From: an uncultured Paracoccaceae bacterium | GTDB lineage: Bacteria > Pseudomonadota > Alphaproteobacteria > Rhodobacterales > Rhodobacteraceae | Reading direction: 5' to 3' | DNA length: 64,000 nucleotides | Assembly: GCA_947500135.1 (NCBI GenBank) | Contig: CANMQX010000002.1 | Location: forward strand, 372,001-436,000 | In this document: positions 44,263 through 54,587 of the stretch, piece after piece | Layout: each line of letters opens with the position of its first letter | Numbering within the stretch: the stretch's first letter is position 1 | Notes under the pieces: generated by a model | What the model saw: only the letters and a program-made list of their open reading frames with translations | What the model was told of the DNA's origin: nothing | Database searches by the model: none | Position numbers and translations under genes: made by a program

Positions 44263-46229
44263 TCCGCGGGCACCGGTTTGGGCATCTTCGCCGCCGCGGC
44301 ACCGACGCGCAGACGACGATCCGACAAGGACAGCACACCGCCAAGCGCCATCAGGATGGCACCGCCCCAAATCCAATTGGCAAACGGCTTGATATAGACG
44401 CGCACGGCATAACCGCCACTATCCTGCGCATCACCGATGACCACATAAATGTCGCGCAGCACACCATTGCGAATGGCGGCTTCAGTCGTGGGCATATTGG
44501 CCACCGGATAGAACCGTTTTTCAGGCTGCAACAACCCCAGCTGTTTATCGCCCCGCCAGACGCCCATATCTGCCATTGTGGTCAGATAGTTTGGCCCCTC
44601 AAACTCGCGCACATCATCCAGGGTAAAGGCAAACTGCCCCACATCCCAACGATCACCGATCTGTGCTACGCGAATGTCCTCTTTTTCCCAGGCCAGCATC
44701 GCGGCAATGCCAAAAATCGTGACACCCATTCCAATATGGGCAACCGCCTTGCCCCAATCAGCACGGGGCAAGCGGCGCAAACGCCCGATCCGCACAGCCA
44801 GACCATCGCGCCCCGACCGCAACCAAAGATCCAACAGCGAGCCGCCGACAACCCAGACGCCCAGCATCACACCAACAGGGCCAAGCGCCGACCGACCAGT
44901 CTGAATGGCAAAGGCAAGCGCGCCAAAGGCCAGCGAAACCCCCAGCAATGCCGCCAGCGATGTTTTGACCCTGGCCAATGATCCGCGCTTCCACGCAATC
45001 ACTGATCCCAGCGGCAAGGCCACCGCCAGCGCCACCATGAACGGGGTAAAGGCCGCATCGAAAAACGGCGGACCAACAGAGAGCGTGCGGTCAAACAACA
45101 TCTCGGCGACCAGCGGCCAGATCGTCCCGATGAACACCACAAAACAACTCACGGCAAGCAGGATATTGTTCAGGATCAACGCGCTTTCACGACTGACCAC
45201 CGAAAACACGCCCTTGGCCTCCATAGCCCCCGCACGGGCAGCAAACAGGGTCAGCGCACCGCCAAGGAAAATGGCAAGGATAATCAGGATCAACATCCCC
45301 CGCTCAGGATCATTGGCAAAGGCATGGACTGATGTCAGCACACCTGACCGAACAATAAACGCCCCCAGCAGCGAAAATCCAAAGGCAAGGATGGCCAACA
45401 GAATCGTCCAGCTTTTCAACGCCTCGCGCTTTTCCACGACGATGGCGGAATGCAGCAAGGCGGCGGCGATCAACCACGGCATGAAGGATGCGTTTTCAAC
45501 CGGATCCCAGAACCAGAAACCACCCCAGCCCAGCTCGTAATAGGCCCACCAGGACCCCAGCGCGATGCCAACCGTCAGAAACATCCAAGCCGCCAGCGTC
45601 CATGGTCGGACCCAGCGGCCCCATGCGGCATCCACCCGACCTTCGATCAGGGCGGCCACGGCAAAGGAAAACGACATGCTCAGGCCCACATAGCCCAGAT
45701 ATAAAAACGGCGGATGGAACGCCAAACCCGGGTCTTGCAAAAGGGGGTTCAGGTCGCGGCCATTCAACGGCGGCACGGCAAGACGTAAAAACGGGTTGGA
45801 CGTAAACAGGATAAAGGCGAAAAACGCGACCCCGATGGATGCCTGCACCGCCAGAACACGGGCGCGCAACCGGGCGGGCAAACCGCCACCAAACCACGCA
45901 GCAGAGGCGCCAAACAATGTCAGGATCAGCAGCCAAAGCAGCATCGACCCTTCATGGTTCCCCCACACACCGCTGATCTTGTAGATCATCGGTTTGGCCG
46001 TATGGGAATTGGCATAGACCAGCTGGAGAGAGAAATCCGACGTGACAAAAGCCCATGTCAGCACCGCAAACGAAAACGCCACCAGCAGAAACTGCGTCGT
46101 GGCAGCAGGCTCTGCCACGGCCATCCAGCCAGCATTGCCGCGATGGGCACCAATCATCGGCACAATCATCTGCACAATGGCCACACCAAAGGCCAGAATC
46201 AGGGCGAAATGTCCAAGTTCGATCAACAT
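44259..46229 (-). CDS. ccmF: Cytochrome c heme lyase CcmF
   Basis: A 656-aa integral membrane protein with about 15 helices that ligates heme to apocytochrome c. The WWD domain GWGGFWFWDPVENASFMPW (about 236-254) binds heme on the periplasmic side; GVWGNHEGSMLLW is also conserved. The start at 46229 (MLIELGHFALIL) is the family start. It is followed by ccmH with a 4-bp overlap. Upstream, instead of ccmE, come three phage-like lysis genes, and a small hairpin (46254-46276) separates them from ccmF. Confidence 0.96.
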   Translation of the reverse strand: MLIELGHFALILAFGVAIVQMIVPMIGAHRGNAGWMAVAEPAATTQFLLVAFSFAVLTWAFVTSDFSLQLVYANSHTAKPMIYKISGVWGNHEGSMLLWLLILTLFGASAAWFGGGLPARLRARVLAVQASIGVAFFAFILFTSNPFLRLAVPPLNGRDLNPLLQDPGLAFHPPFLYLGYVGLSMSFSFAVAALIEGRVDAAWGRWVRPWTLAAWMFLTVGIALGSWWAYYELGWGGFWFWDPVENASFMPWLIAAALLHSAIVVEKREALKSWTILLAILAFGFSLLGAFIVRSGVLTSVHAFANDPERGMLILIILAIFLGGALTLFAARAGAMEAKGVFSVVSRESALILNNILLAVSCFVVFIGTIWPLVAEMLFDRTLSVGPPFFDAAFTPFMVALAVALPLGSVIAWKRGSLARVKTSLAALLGVSLAFGALAFAIQTGRSALGPVGVMLGVWVVGGSLLDLWLRSGRDGLAVRIGRLRRLPRADWGKAVAHIGMGVTIFGIAAMLAWEKEDIRVAQIGDRWDVGQFAFTLDDVREFEGPNYLTTMADMGVWRGDKQLGLLQPEKRFYPVANMPTTEAAIRNGVLRDIYVVIGDAQDSGGYAVRVYIKPFANWIWGGAILMALGGVLSLSDRRLRVGAAAAKMPKPVPAE

Positions 46230-46253
46230 GCGCCAGACATAGCGCAATTCAAA

Positions 46254-46276
46254 ACCGGGCAACATAGATACCCGGT
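46254..46276. repeat. Hairpin ACCGGG-N11-CCCGGT before ccmF
   Basis: Perfect 6-bp arms 24 nt upstream of the ccmF start. It might partly isolate ccmF from lysis-cassette transcription; there is no T-run. Confidence 0.4.
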
Positions 46277-46347
46277 CACATCATTGATACAAATTGCCGC
46301 TTCCGGGAAATGCCTTAACGGCGCTGCCCGATTGGCCAAGACCCACC

Positions 46348-46551
46348 TTATTTCACAAGACCTCCTTGCACCGCATAGGTCAGGGCGGCCATGAGCAACC
46401 CGCCAATGATCAGACGGACCAACCATTTTAATATGTCTTCGATGGCGGCCAACCGGCCCGAGACATTGACCCGGTGGACCTCATCCACAGCATTGCGGGT
46501 CTCTATCGCGCCCAGACGTCGCTCGACATCGTTGATCCAGTCATTATTCAT
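46348..46551 (-). CDS. Small XhlA-like membrane protein of the lysis cassette
   Basis: A 67-aa protein: a charged helix (MNNDWINDVERRLGAIETR) continuing into EDILKWLVRLIIGGLLMAAL, one membrane span near the C terminus. The arrangement resembles XhlA/hemolysin-type lysis accessory proteins. Its ATG at 46551 overlaps the 3' end of the holin gene by 8 bp, so it belongs to the cassette. Exact function unknown; assignment is by size, topology and neighbours. Confidence 0.65.
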   Translation of the reverse strand: MNNDWINDVERRLGAIETRNAVDEVHRVNVSGRLAAIEDILKWLVRLIIGGLLMAALTYAVQGGLVK

Positions 46552-47062
46552 CCTTGCCCTGCCAATCCATAAGGGCCGCATTCGGGGCCGATGGCGCATC
46601 GGGGCGATACTCAGGCGCTTTGGGGGGCCTCATCGCCTGCGCCATGATCAAGCTACGCGCGACAGAGCGTTGAAAATCCTGGCCTTTTGCCTGATGACGC
46701 GCACCAAAATAGAAACTGACAATCGCGCCCATCAACCACCACAGCGGCTCAGGGACCAGCGCGATGCCTTCCATACCTTGCATGAATGTCTCGGGGTTTT
46801 GCATTGCCGTCACGAATAACCAGATCGTGCCAAGCGCCAGAAACGGGCGCGGCAGGCGGTTCATCGCGTCAACCAACCGGTCAAAGACACCACGGCGCGG
46901 ATGCATGAACTCTGCGGCAAACTGCTGCAAGCTTTCGCTCTTGGCATCTGCATCGCGGACGGCACCCTTTTCGGCGTTTTCGCGAAACACTTCGGCTGTC
47001 TGGGCAACGACATTGCGGCCATCCCCAAACAGAAACGTCATCAAACCACCAATCAGTCCCAT
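46544..47062 (-). CDS. Holin family protein (GTA/phage-like)
   Basis: A 172-aa protein of the three-helix holin type: PRPFLALGTIWLFVTAM (about 70-86), PLWWLMGAIVSFYFGAR (about 105-121) and an N-terminal hydrophobic segment (GLIGGLMTFLFG). The C-terminal tail is long and hydrophilic. Holins perforate the inner membrane to release endolysin. The start lies within the last 10 bp of the endolysin gene. Pairing with an N-acetylmuramidase matches the lysis genes used to release gene transfer agents in Rhodobacter. Confidence 0.82.
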   Translation of the reverse strand: MGLIGGLMTFLFGDGRNVVAQTAEVFRENAEKGAVRDADAKSESLQQFAAEFMHPRRGVFDRLVDAMNRLPRPFLALGTIWLFVTAMQNPETFMQGMEGIALVPEPLWWLMGAIVSFYFGARHQAKGQDFQRSVARSLIMAQAMRPPKAPEYRPDAPSAPNAALMDWQGKDE

Positions 47063-47664
47063 CTTGCGGTCCTTTCGCGATGCTGCGTGTCCGTCAGGTG
47101 GTAACGCGGGTCAATGAATTCCTCAGCGCGCAATATCCACCCGCCCTTGCCGCCATCGCGGCGGCGGGCATATTTGCGGCTATTCACCCGACGGTCAGCC
47201 AGATCATAGTAATAGTTGCGGCGGGCGATCCCGTAAGCATCAACAAAATGCTTCGGGGCGGCCTCCAGGGCCTTCTTGGTGGCGGCAATCGTTCTCGGGC
47301 CGATCAGACCATCGACTTTCACCTGAATGCGCATATCGCCTAATAGGCGTTGCAGGATCTTCACCGCATTGGCACCGGCATTGACATACATATCAAACAC
47401 GGTCGGATGCAGCACTTCGGGCAGTTGATTGATGCGGGGACGCCGGAAATAATGTTCCACGAAAATGGAAACCGCTTTGACCTTGCTCAGCGTTTTGACG
47501 TCTGCCGCATCAACATCCCCATCACCATCCAGATCAAGGCCCAGACGACGCATGGTGTGAATCGTGACACCATATTTGGTGGCCCCACCAGGATCATCGG
47601 GATCATTCACATAGCCGCCCTCACGGGCAACGATTTCTGATGCTATTTCGGTAACGGTTTGCAT
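47053..47664 (-). CDS. Holin-associated N-acetylmuramidase (endolysin)
   Basis: A 203-aa glycoside hydrolase 108-type enzyme with a C-terminal peptidoglycan-binding domain. The catalytic Glu 15 lies in REGGYVNDPDDPGGATKYG (14-32). A calcium-loop-like DLDGDGDVDAADV (about 43-55) is inserted. VDGLIGPRTIAATKKAL (about 117-133) resembles a substrate-binding repeat. No signal peptide is seen, consistent with holin-dependent export. It starts 44 bp after ccmE on the same strand; TTAACC at the ccmE stop is a CtrA half-site-like string. Confidence 0.88.
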   Translation of the reverse strand: MQTVTEIASEIVAREGGYVNDPDDPGGATKYGVTIHTMRRLGLDLDGDGDVDAADVKTLSKVKAVSIFVEHYFRRPRINQLPEVLHPTVFDMYVNAGANAVKILQRLLGDMRIQVKVDGLIGPRTIAATKKALEAAPKHFVDAYGIARRNYYYDLADRRVNSRKYARRRDGGKGGWILRAEEFIDPRYHLTDTQHRERTARWD

Positions 47665-47708
47665 TTGCAGCCCTCATGTCCAACGACACAAAGACTGCAG
47701 GCAAAAGG

Positions 47709-48176
47709 TTAATTGGTGACGGTGGCACCGTCCGGTGCTTGGTAAACGCCCTGTTCCTTCAGGGCGTCCACAACCTCGGCAGGCATGTAGGTTTCGTCAT
47801 GTTTGGCAAGTATTTCAACAGCTTCAAAGCGGCCATTGATGTAATTCCCCTGCGCCACCATGCCCTGACCTTCTTCAAAAAGATCAGGCAGAATGCCAGT
47901 GTAAACGACGGTGATTGATGCCCCGCCATCTGTCACGGCAAAGCTCACCTGCTCGCCCTGACCACGCACCAATGTGCCATCCTCAACCAGCCCGCCAATG
48001 CGGAACCGTTCATTTGGTGCGGGCGGCGCTTCGGCCACTTCGGACGGGGATCGGAAGAACTGGAAACTGTCATCGGGCAGAAACGCCAGAATGACCAACA
48101 CCAGCGCAATACAGACACCCGCAATGGAAATCACCTGAATGCGACGGCGTTTCTTAAGGGATTTCAAACCGCTCAT
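47709..48176 (-). CDS. ccmE: Heme chaperone CcmE
   Basis: CcmE carries heme covalently from CcmABCD to CcmF. One N-terminal helix (about 12-32) anchors a periplasmic OB-fold domain; heme-binding His 126 and Tyr 130 are in AKHDETYMP. Length 155 aa, normal. Its ATG overlaps the argC stop in an ATGA. Three lysis genes separate it from ccmF and ccmH on the same strand, which is unusual for a ccm operon. Confidence 0.96.
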   Translation of the reverse strand: MSGLKSLKKRRRIQVISIAGVCIALVLVILAFLPDDSFQFFRSPSEVAEAPPAPNERFRIGGLVEDGTLVRGQGEQVSFAVTDGGASITVVYTGILPDLFEEGQGMVAQGNYINGRFEAVEILAKHDETYMPAEVVDALKEQGVYQAPDGATVTN

Positions 48177-49201
48177 GGGAACACCGGGGCCAGCATCAGA
48201 CCGTCGGTTTCCGGCAGGCCCAGCATCAGGTTGGCATTCTGCAACGCCTGCCCGCTTGACCCTTTGGTCAGGTTATCCAAAGCGGCAATGACAATGGCCC
48301 GACCCGGCACGCGGTCAGCAACAACGCCAACATGGCAGAAATTGCTGGCGCGAATATGTTTGATCGACGGGTGCTGTCCCATGGGCAAAACCTCTACAAA
48401 CGGCTCGGCCGCGTAAGCCGCGACCAAAGTGTCATATATGGCCGCCGGGTCACCATGCACATAATTTGTCATCAAAATCCCGCGATTGGCAGGGATCAGA
48501 TGCGGGGTCAGTTGCACCTGGACAGGCCGACCAGCGACCAGCGAAAATTCCTGATCGAACTCGCCCAGATGACGGTGGGTGCCCCCAACCGCATAGGCAT
48601 GCGCCCCTTCTGACAATTCCGCGTGCAACAGGTTCTCCTTCAAGGCGCGCCCTGCCCCTGATACTGCGGCTTTCAGGTCCATGATGATATGATCAAGATC
48701 AATAACACCGGCCGCAATCAAAGGACGCAGCGCATATTGGCCCGTGGCCGCATTGCAGCCCGTGCCAGCAACCAACCGGGCATCCTTGATCTGATCGCGA
48801 TAGAACTCGGTCAACCCGTAAACAGCCGTCTTTTGCAGCTCCGGCGCGCTGTGCGGCTTGCCATACCATTTTTCGTAATCCGCCGGATCACGCAGCCGGA
48901 AATCGGCAGACATGTCGATGATCCGTACATGGTCCGGCAGGCCCGCGATCACTTTTTGCGATGTCGCATGCGGTAAGCCGCAAAACACAATCTCCACATC
49001 GTCAAACGACATCTCCTCAATCGTGGTCAGGCGTGGCAGATCCAGATGACGCAGATGCGGAAATACGTCCGCCATAGCCATCCCGGCCTTTGAATTTCCG
49101 GACAGCCCGACGATGTTCAGGCTGGGGTGTGTGGCAATCAACCGGACAAGCTCTGCCCCGGTATAGCCAGAAGCGCCAAGAATGGCGACATTATGGGTCA
49201 T
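48173..49201 (-). CDS. argC: N-acetyl-gamma-glutamyl-phosphate reductase
   Basis: ArgC reduces N-acetylglutamyl phosphate in arginine synthesis. The NADP motif is [15 protein letters not shown] (7-21); active Cys 149 is in AGTGCNAATG, the variant found in this family branch instead of NPGCYPT; the His is in [10 protein letters not shown]. Length 342 aa. It is translationally coupled to ccmE, so an arginine gene heads a cytochrome-maturation/lysis transcript. Confidence 0.95.
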   Translation of the reverse strand: MTHNVAILGASGYTGAELVRLIATHPSLNIVGLSGNSKAGMAMADVFPHLRHLDLPRLTTIEEMSFDDVEIVFCGLPHATSQKVIAGLPDHVRIIDMSADFRLRDPADYEKWYGKPHSAPELQKTAVYGLTEFYRDQIKDARLVAGTGCNAATGQYALRPLIAAGVIDLDHIIMDLKAAVSGAGRALKENLLHAELSEGAHAYAVGGTHRHLGEFDQEFSLVAGRPVQVQLTPHLIPANRGILMTNYVHGDPAAIYDTLVAAYAAEPFVEVLPMGQHPSIKHIRASNFCHVGVVADRVPGRAIVIAALDNLTKGSSGQALQNANLMLGLPETDGLMLAPVFP

Positions 49202-49240
49202 GATCGATATCCCTTTGGGATGAAGTCTTTGAAAAATGGG

Positions 49241-50053
49241 TTATGCAGCGTCAAACATGATTTGTCGTCGCAAAAACTGGGTCGCACGGGACGATACCTG
49301 CCCCGGATCGCCCGAGGTCAGAAAGGCACTTTGCGTGCCCGGCCCAATCATCTCTGGGCGTCTGTCCAGATAATCGGCAAGGCTTTCAGCGACCAGATTG
49401 GCCTGGCTAAACACTTTCACATCCGGGCCCAAAGCGGCCTGAAATTCCTTTTCCATCAACGGGTAGTGGGTACAGCCCAGCACGGCGGCATCAGGATCCG
49501 GCATCTTGCGCTTGAGCGCATCAACATGGGACCGCACCAGCGCCTCTGCCAGAATCATGTCGCCATCCTCAATGGCATCGACCACGCCGCCACAGGCCTG
49601 CGCCTCCACATCGACACCGATGGCCCGAAACGCCAATTCGCGTTGAAACGCACGGCTTGATACGGTTGCGGGCGTTGCAAACAGGGCCACATGTTTGGCA
49701 TTCACCTCGCGCGGGGGTGAATTGTCACCCCATTGCCGCTCGGTCAGCGCCTCAATCAACGGCACAAACACACCCAGCACACGCTTGCCTTCAGGCACCC
49801 AGCCTTCCTGCATACGGCGGAGCGCCGCGGCACTGGCCGTATTGCAGGCCAAGATCACCAGATCACAGCCTGCATCAAACAGGCGCTGCGTGGCCTTGGT
49901 GGTCAGGTCGTAAATATCATCAGGGGTACGCACGCCATAAGGGGCATGGGCGCTGTCACCGTAATAGACCAGCGGCACATCAGGCAGGCGCTTGGCGACG
50001 GCATCCAGCACCGTCAATCCACCCAACCCGCTATCGAATATGCCGACCGCCAT
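49241..50053 (-). CDS. murI: Glutamate racemase
   Basis: MurI makes D-glutamate for peptidoglycan. The two catalytic cysteines are in LACNTASA (Cys 70) and LGCTHYPL (about Cys 181); [10 protein letters not shown] opens the protein. The ATG at 50053 gives the family start MAVGIFDSG and 270 aa. It overlaps the end of the preceding acyltransferase gene by 23 bp, so the two are co-expressed. Confidence 0.94.
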   Translation of the reverse strand: MAVGIFDSGLGGLTVLDAVAKRLPDVPLVYYGDSAHAPYGVRTPDDIYDLTTKATQRLFDAGCDLVILACNTASAAALRRMQEGWVPEGKRVLGVFVPLIEALTERQWGDNSPPREVNAKHVALFATPATVSSRAFQRELAFRAIGVDVEAQACGGVVDAIEDGDMILAEALVRSHVDALKRKMPDPDAAVLGCTHYPLMEKEFQAALGPDVKVFSQANLVAESLADYLDRRPEMIGPGTQSAFLTSGDPGQVSSRATQFLRRQIMFDAA

Positions 50054-50939
50054 CTCGCACCTTGTATTTCGCTTCAAACTCGTGGCCCAACCGGTTTGTA
50101 TCGATCGGGCTCGGGCTCAACTCATACGTGGCTTTGCGCAGGAAATCCATGCACCCTTTGGGGTCTTTTTTGAACGCGACCAATTGCGCCGCAGGGATCG
50201 GCGCGCCGACCACAATCCGCACGGGTTTGTTGATCCGTGTCTTGAACTCACGAATGAACATGCCCGTGCGCAAGGTGCTGTGAATATGGCTGGCCAGTTG
50301 AAACAAACGGCTGTTGCGGCCATCAAAAAACACCGGCACCACGGTCGCCCCGGATTTGGCGATCATCTTGGCGGTAAAGGTACGCCAACCCGGGTCCATC
50401 GGTTGCGAAAACGGCCTGGCGGATGTTGAAACCGTGCCGCCCGGAAAAATACCAATAGCGCCGCCATCTTTCAGATAGCGGACCGCCTCTGCCCGGGTTT
50501 CAAGGTTCAGCTTCGCCGCCGCCTTGGTTTCGTCAAAGGATATCGGCAGGATGACCCGTTCCAGATCAGGCGCACGTTGAAAAATCCGATGCGCCAGCAC
50601 GCGAAATTCGCCATCGCGCCGTGCGGACAATATCCGCCCCATCATCAGCCCATCCAAAATGCCATAAGGATGGTTCGACACAACAATCAGCGGGCCATCG
50701 CGCGGAATGTTCTCCAGCGATCCGCCAACCACATCCAGCCTCAAACCATAACGGTCTGCAATCACTTCCCAAAAATCCTGCCCCGCCGCGACCGCCAGAT
50801 CGTAGCCACGCGCCTTGCGGATCAGGCGCAACCGGCCCGTGGCATTCTCCAAAACACGGATCATGGCGCGACCGCCACGACCTTTCGCGGCACTGGCATA
50901 GGTAATATCGCGGGCGACTTCGCGGTCTTTCATTGGCAT
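50031..50939 (-). CDS. Lysophospholipid acyltransferase family protein
   Basis: A 302-aa PlsC-like membrane-associated acyltransferase. The active site is NHPYGILDG (89-97, His 90 and Asp 96) and the second block is [11 protein letters not shown]. The His-x5-Asp spacing and sequence resemble the hemolysin-like acyltransferases that include OlsA of ornithine-lipid synthesis; the partner OlsB is not in the window. It could also make phosphatidic acid. An ATG two codons later is an equally good start. Confidence 0.85.
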   Translation of the reverse strand: MPMKDREVARDITYASAAKGRGGRAMIRVLENATGRLRLIRKARGYDLAVAAGQDFWEVIADRYGLRLDVVGGSLENIPRDGPLIVVSNHPYGILDGLMMGRILSARRDGEFRVLAHRIFQRAPDLERVILPISFDETKAAAKLNLETRAEAVRYLKDGGAIGIFPGGTVSTSARPFSQPMDPGWRTFTAKMIAKSGATVVPVFFDGRNSRLFQLASHIHSTLRTGMFIREFKTRINKPVRIVVGAPIPAAQLVAFKKDPKGCMDFLRKATYELSPSPIDTNRLGHEFEAKYKVRDGGRHIR

Positions 50940-51011
50940 GAAAAGCGGCCTGAATTGTCAAAGTTGCGTGTGCCTATCGCGGACAAACGACAATCTAATG
51001 ACAATCCTGTG

Positions 51012-54000
51012 TCACTCTGCGGCCTGTTGCATGGGCGCGGCACGCAACACGGCCAGCAGTTCCTCGCGCCGTTTGGCCGCCTTGCGGGCATTTGCATCCT
51101 TCACAGGGCCAAAGCCGCGAATATCCATTGGCAAAGCGGCCAGCGCCACAGCCGCATCTCGCGTATCGGGGCGAATGATCTGCTGTAATTCCGCCATGTC
51201 GCTCTCGTATTCACGGATCAGCGCCCGCTCCATCCGACGTTCCGCAGTGCGCCCAAACGGATCAAACGGGGTGCCGCGCAGAAATTTCAATTTCGCCAGC
51301 TTCGGGAACATCCCCGCCATCCGCGCATCGTACTGCTTTTTCATCGGGCGCCCGTCAGGGCCCGTCTTCGACAGCATCGGTGGGGCCAGATGATAGGTCA
51401 GCTTCAGATCGCCATCGAACTCCGCCGCGGCTTTCTCCTGCGTCTCACTCAGCAGGCGCGCAACCTCGTATTCATCCTTATAGGCCAGTAACTTATGATA
51501 TCCCTTGGCCACGGCCTCGCGCAAAGGCGCATCCTGAAACTGATCGACCAGCTTGCGATAGCGTTTGGCCAATCGCTTGCCCTGATAATCCACCAATCGT
51601 GCCTCACGAAACGCGATCTTTTCGTCAAGCGATTTGGGCAATTTCACCACTTTGGGACTTAGCAAGCCTTGCGCATCTTCAGGGTAAAGATAGGCCCACC
51701 GCCCCAGTTCAAACGCACGAATATTGCGGTTCACGGCAGCGCCATTCAGCTCAATTGCACCCAAAATCGATTCATACGATAAGGGGATCGCCCCCATCTG
51801 CCAAACAGCACCAAAGATCATCATGTTCGAATAGATGCTGTCACCCAGCAACGCCTTGGCAAGATCAGAGGCGTCAAACATCGCCAACCCATCCCAAAGC
51901 CGCGCCTGCAATGCCATTTCCAACTGGTCAGAGGGTAGTTTGAATTCCGTGTTGCGGGTAAAATCGCCAGTAATGATTTCGTGGCTGTTCACGACACCCT
52001 TGGTCCGCCCTGTCTTCATCAAGCCAATCGTCTTGGCACCCGCGCTGACAACCAAATCGCCACCAATCAGCGCATCACACTCACCAGTCGCCACCCGGAT
52101 CGCATTGATATCGCTCGGTTTCTCGGCAATGCGGCAATGGATATGCACGGCACCACCCTTTTGGGCCAGCCCGGCCATCTCCATCATGCCCGCACCTTTG
52201 CCATCCATATGGGCGGCCATCGCCATCACGGCACCAATCGTCACAACACCTGTACCACCGACGCCAGTGATCACCACGTTATGCGTGCCATCAATCTGCG
52301 GCAGCTCCGGGTCCGGCATGTCCGGCAGATCAACATCCGCCGTCGCCTCCTTGCGGATTTTCGCCCCCTCAATCGTGACAAATGACGGGCAGAACCCGTT
52401 CACACAGGAAAAATCCTTGTTACAGGACGACTGATCAATCGCCCGCTTGCGGCCCAGCTCCGTCTCGACCGGCACAATCGACACGCAATTCGACTGCACA
52501 CCGCAATCGCCACATCCTTCACAGACATCCGTGTTGATAAACACCCGCTTATCGGGGTCAGGAAACTGGCCACGCTTGCGACGCCGACGCTTTTCTGCCG
52601 CACAGGTCTGTACATACACAATGGCCGACACGCCTTTGTATTTGCTGAATTTCTTTTGCAACGCAGGCATATCTACCCGCTCATGCACATCCAATCCCTT
52701 AGGGAACCGGGCCAGATCAACATCTTCCTTCTCATCATAGACAAGGGCGACATTGCGCACGCCCATCGCCTGCAACTCGCGGCAGATCTGATCAGCGGTC
52801 AGCCCGCCATCATTGCCCTGCCCGCCGGTCATGGCCACCGCATCATTGTAAAGGATCTTGTAGGTGATGTTCGTCCCCGCCATCAGGGCAAAGCGGATGG
52901 CCTGCACACCGGAATGGTTATAGGTGCCATCGCCCAAGTTCTGAAACACATGATCACGGGTCGAAAACGGGGCTTCGCCGACCCAGTTGGCTCCTTCGCC
53001 ACCCATCTGGGTAAAGCCAACCGTGTCGCGGTCCATCCACTGCACCATGTAGTGGCAGCCGATCCCGGCATAAGCGCGCGATCCTTCGGGCACTTTGGTT
53101 GATGAATTATGCGGACAGCCCGAACAAAAATAGGGCAAGCGCGCCGCGATCTCCGGCGCGTTATCCGCCCGGCGCGCCTCTGACAACGCGACCAACCCAG
53201 CCTGCACACCATCGGATGCGCAGCCTTCTTCCACCAAAATCCCGCCAACCTTCTCGGCAATCCAGATCGGATCAAGTGCGGCCTTGGTCGGAAACACCTC
53301 TTCGCGGCGGCCTTCGGAATGTTCATCCCCCTTATGCCAGCCATAAACCCGGCGACCGCGACGATCATCAAAGATCGCTTCTTTCACCTGCACCTCGATC
53401 AACTTGCGCTTTTCCTCAACGACAACAATCAGGTCCAGCCCTTCGGCCCATTCATGGAATGACATCATATCCAGCGGCCAAACCTGGCCCACCTTATAGG
53501 TGGTGATGCCCAACCGCTCTGCCTCAGCGGCATCAATATTCAGCAGCGACAAGGCATGCTGCAAATCCAACCAGTTCTTGCCAGCGGCGACAAAACCCAC
53601 CTTGGCCCCCGGCTTGCCCCATTTACGCTGATCCATCTTGTTGGCGCGGCTGAACGCCTCTGCCGCGAACCGCTTATGGTCAATCATCCGCGCCTCTTGC
53701 AGCTGCGGGGTATCGACCAGGCGAATATTCAACCCACCCTCAGGCAGTTCCAGATCAGGCTTCACAAATGACAACCGATGCGGGTCACCATCAACGACTG
53801 ACGTCACCTCAATCGTGTCTTTCATCGTCTTCAGCCCAACCCAAACGCCTGCGTAGCGCGACAATTCCCAGGCATATTGGCCGTAATCCAAAATCTCCTG
53901 CACACCGGCTGGCGACACAATCGGCATATAGGCATCGACCATGGCCCAATCGGACTGGTGCAATGTGGTAGAACTTTCGCCGGTATGATCATCGCCCATC

Positions 54001-54428
54001 GCCATGATCACCCCGCCATGCGGGCTGGTGCCTGCCATATTGGCATGGCGCATCACATCGCCGGTGCGATCCACACCGGGACCTTTGCCATACCACAGGC
54101 CAAAGACACCGTCATATTTGCCCTCACCGCGCAATTCAGCCTGTTGCGATCCCCATAGGGCAGTCGCCGCCAGATCCTCGTTCAATCCCAGTTGAAACTG
54201 GACCTGCGCGGGGTCCAGCACATCCTTGGCGCGGGTCATCTGCTGATCAACAGCACCCAAAGGGGACCCGCGATAACCCGTGACGTACCCGCCCGTATTC
54301 AGCCCTGCCTTTGCATCCCGCGCGCGCTGCATCAGCATCAAGCGGACGAGCGCCTGCGTGCCATTCAGCAAAACAGGCGTTTTCTCAAGGTCGTACCGGT
54401 CGTTTAGGGATACATCCTGATGGGTCAT
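51012..54428 (-). CDS. Indolepyruvate ferredoxin oxidoreductase, IorA-IorB fusion
   Basis: A 1138-aa fusion that oxidatively decarboxylates aryl (or branched) 2-oxo acids to acyl-CoA with reduction of ferredoxin, in aromatic amino acid breakdown. The TPP-binding alpha part (about 1-700) has FCSGCPHNSS and GIGCHYMVQW; a cysteine-rich iron-sulfur stretch CEGCGDCGVQSNC and SCNKDFSC lies at about 640-690; the gamma/beta part starts at VVITGVGGTGVVTIGAV (about 727). GGGAGG-like site precedes the ATG. A LysR gene is divergent, with two operator-like repeats between. Confidence 0.93.
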   Translation of the reverse strand: MTHQDVSLNDRYDLEKTPVLLNGTQALVRLMLMQRARDAKAGLNTGGYVTGYRGSPLGAVDQQMTRAKDVLDPAQVQFQLGLNEDLAATALWGSQQAELRGEGKYDGVFGLWYGKGPGVDRTGDVMRHANMAGTSPHGGVIMAMGDDHTGESSTTLHQSDWAMVDAYMPIVSPAGVQEILDYGQYAWELSRYAGVWVGLKTMKDTIEVTSVVDGDPHRLSFVKPDLELPEGGLNIRLVDTPQLQEARMIDHKRFAAEAFSRANKMDQRKWGKPGAKVGFVAAGKNWLDLQHALSLLNIDAAEAERLGITTYKVGQVWPLDMMSFHEWAEGLDLIVVVEEKRKLIEVQVKEAIFDDRRGRRVYGWHKGDEHSEGRREEVFPTKAALDPIWIAEKVGGILVEEGCASDGVQAGLVALSEARRADNAPEIAARLPYFCSGCPHNSSTKVPEGSRAYAGIGCHYMVQWMDRDTVGFTQMGGEGANWVGEAPFSTRDHVFQNLGDGTYNHSGVQAIRFALMAGTNITYKILYNDAVAMTGGQGNDGGLTADQICRELQAMGVRNVALVYDEKEDVDLARFPKGLDVHERVDMPALQKKFSKYKGVSAIVYVQTCAAEKRRRRKRGQFPDPDKRVFINTDVCEGCGDCGVQSNCVSIVPVETELGRKRAIDQSSCNKDFSCVNGFCPSFVTIEGAKIRKEATADVDLPDMPDPELPQIDGTHNVVITGVGGTGVVTIGAVMAMAAHMDGKGAGMMEMAGLAQKGGAVHIHCRIAEKPSDINAIRVATGECDALIGGDLVVSAGAKTIGLMKTGRTKGVVNSHEIITGDFTRNTEFKLPSDQLEMALQARLWDGLAMFDASDLAKALLGDSIYSNMMIFGAVWQMGAIPLSYESILGAIELNGAAVNRNIRAFELGRWAYLYPEDAQGLLSPKVVKLPKSLDEKIAFREARLVDYQGKRLAKRYRKLVDQFQDAPLREAVAKGYHKLLAYKDEYEVARLLSETQEKAAAEFDGDLKLTYHLAPPMLSKTGPDGRPMKKQYDARMAGMFPKLAKLKFLRGTPFDPFGRTAERRMERALIREYESDMAELQQIIRPDTRDAAVALAALPMDIRGFGPVKDANARKAAKRREELLAVLRAAPMQQAAE

Positions 54429-54445
54429 CTCGCACCTCCCCGCGC

Positions 54446-54488
54446 GTCAAATCACTTGACGCAACTATAGGTCAAAAATACTGACCTA
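54446..54488. promoter_or_regulatory. Two LysR-type operator candidates
   Basis: GTCAA-N5-TTGAC (54446-54460) and TAGGTCA-N7-TGACCTA (54468-54488). Both contain a T-N11-A core inside an inverted repeat, the usual LysR signature. They lie 18-60 nt from the ior start and about 100 nt from the lysR start. Confidence 0.65.
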
Positions 54489-54587
54489 CAAAGTGGAAAT
54501 TTGTCGCGCATCCTGTTTGCAAGCAAATGGCGACATCGCGTAATGATCTGCTAATGTGAGCGATAACAACGACGGCGGCAGGGACTT

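Noticed and set aside
46348..47664. Remnant prophage
   Set aside because: Only lysis functions are present, with intact overlapping frames, host-like codon use and no integrase, terminase, capsid or attachment repeats; a GTA-type lysis cassette explains it better.
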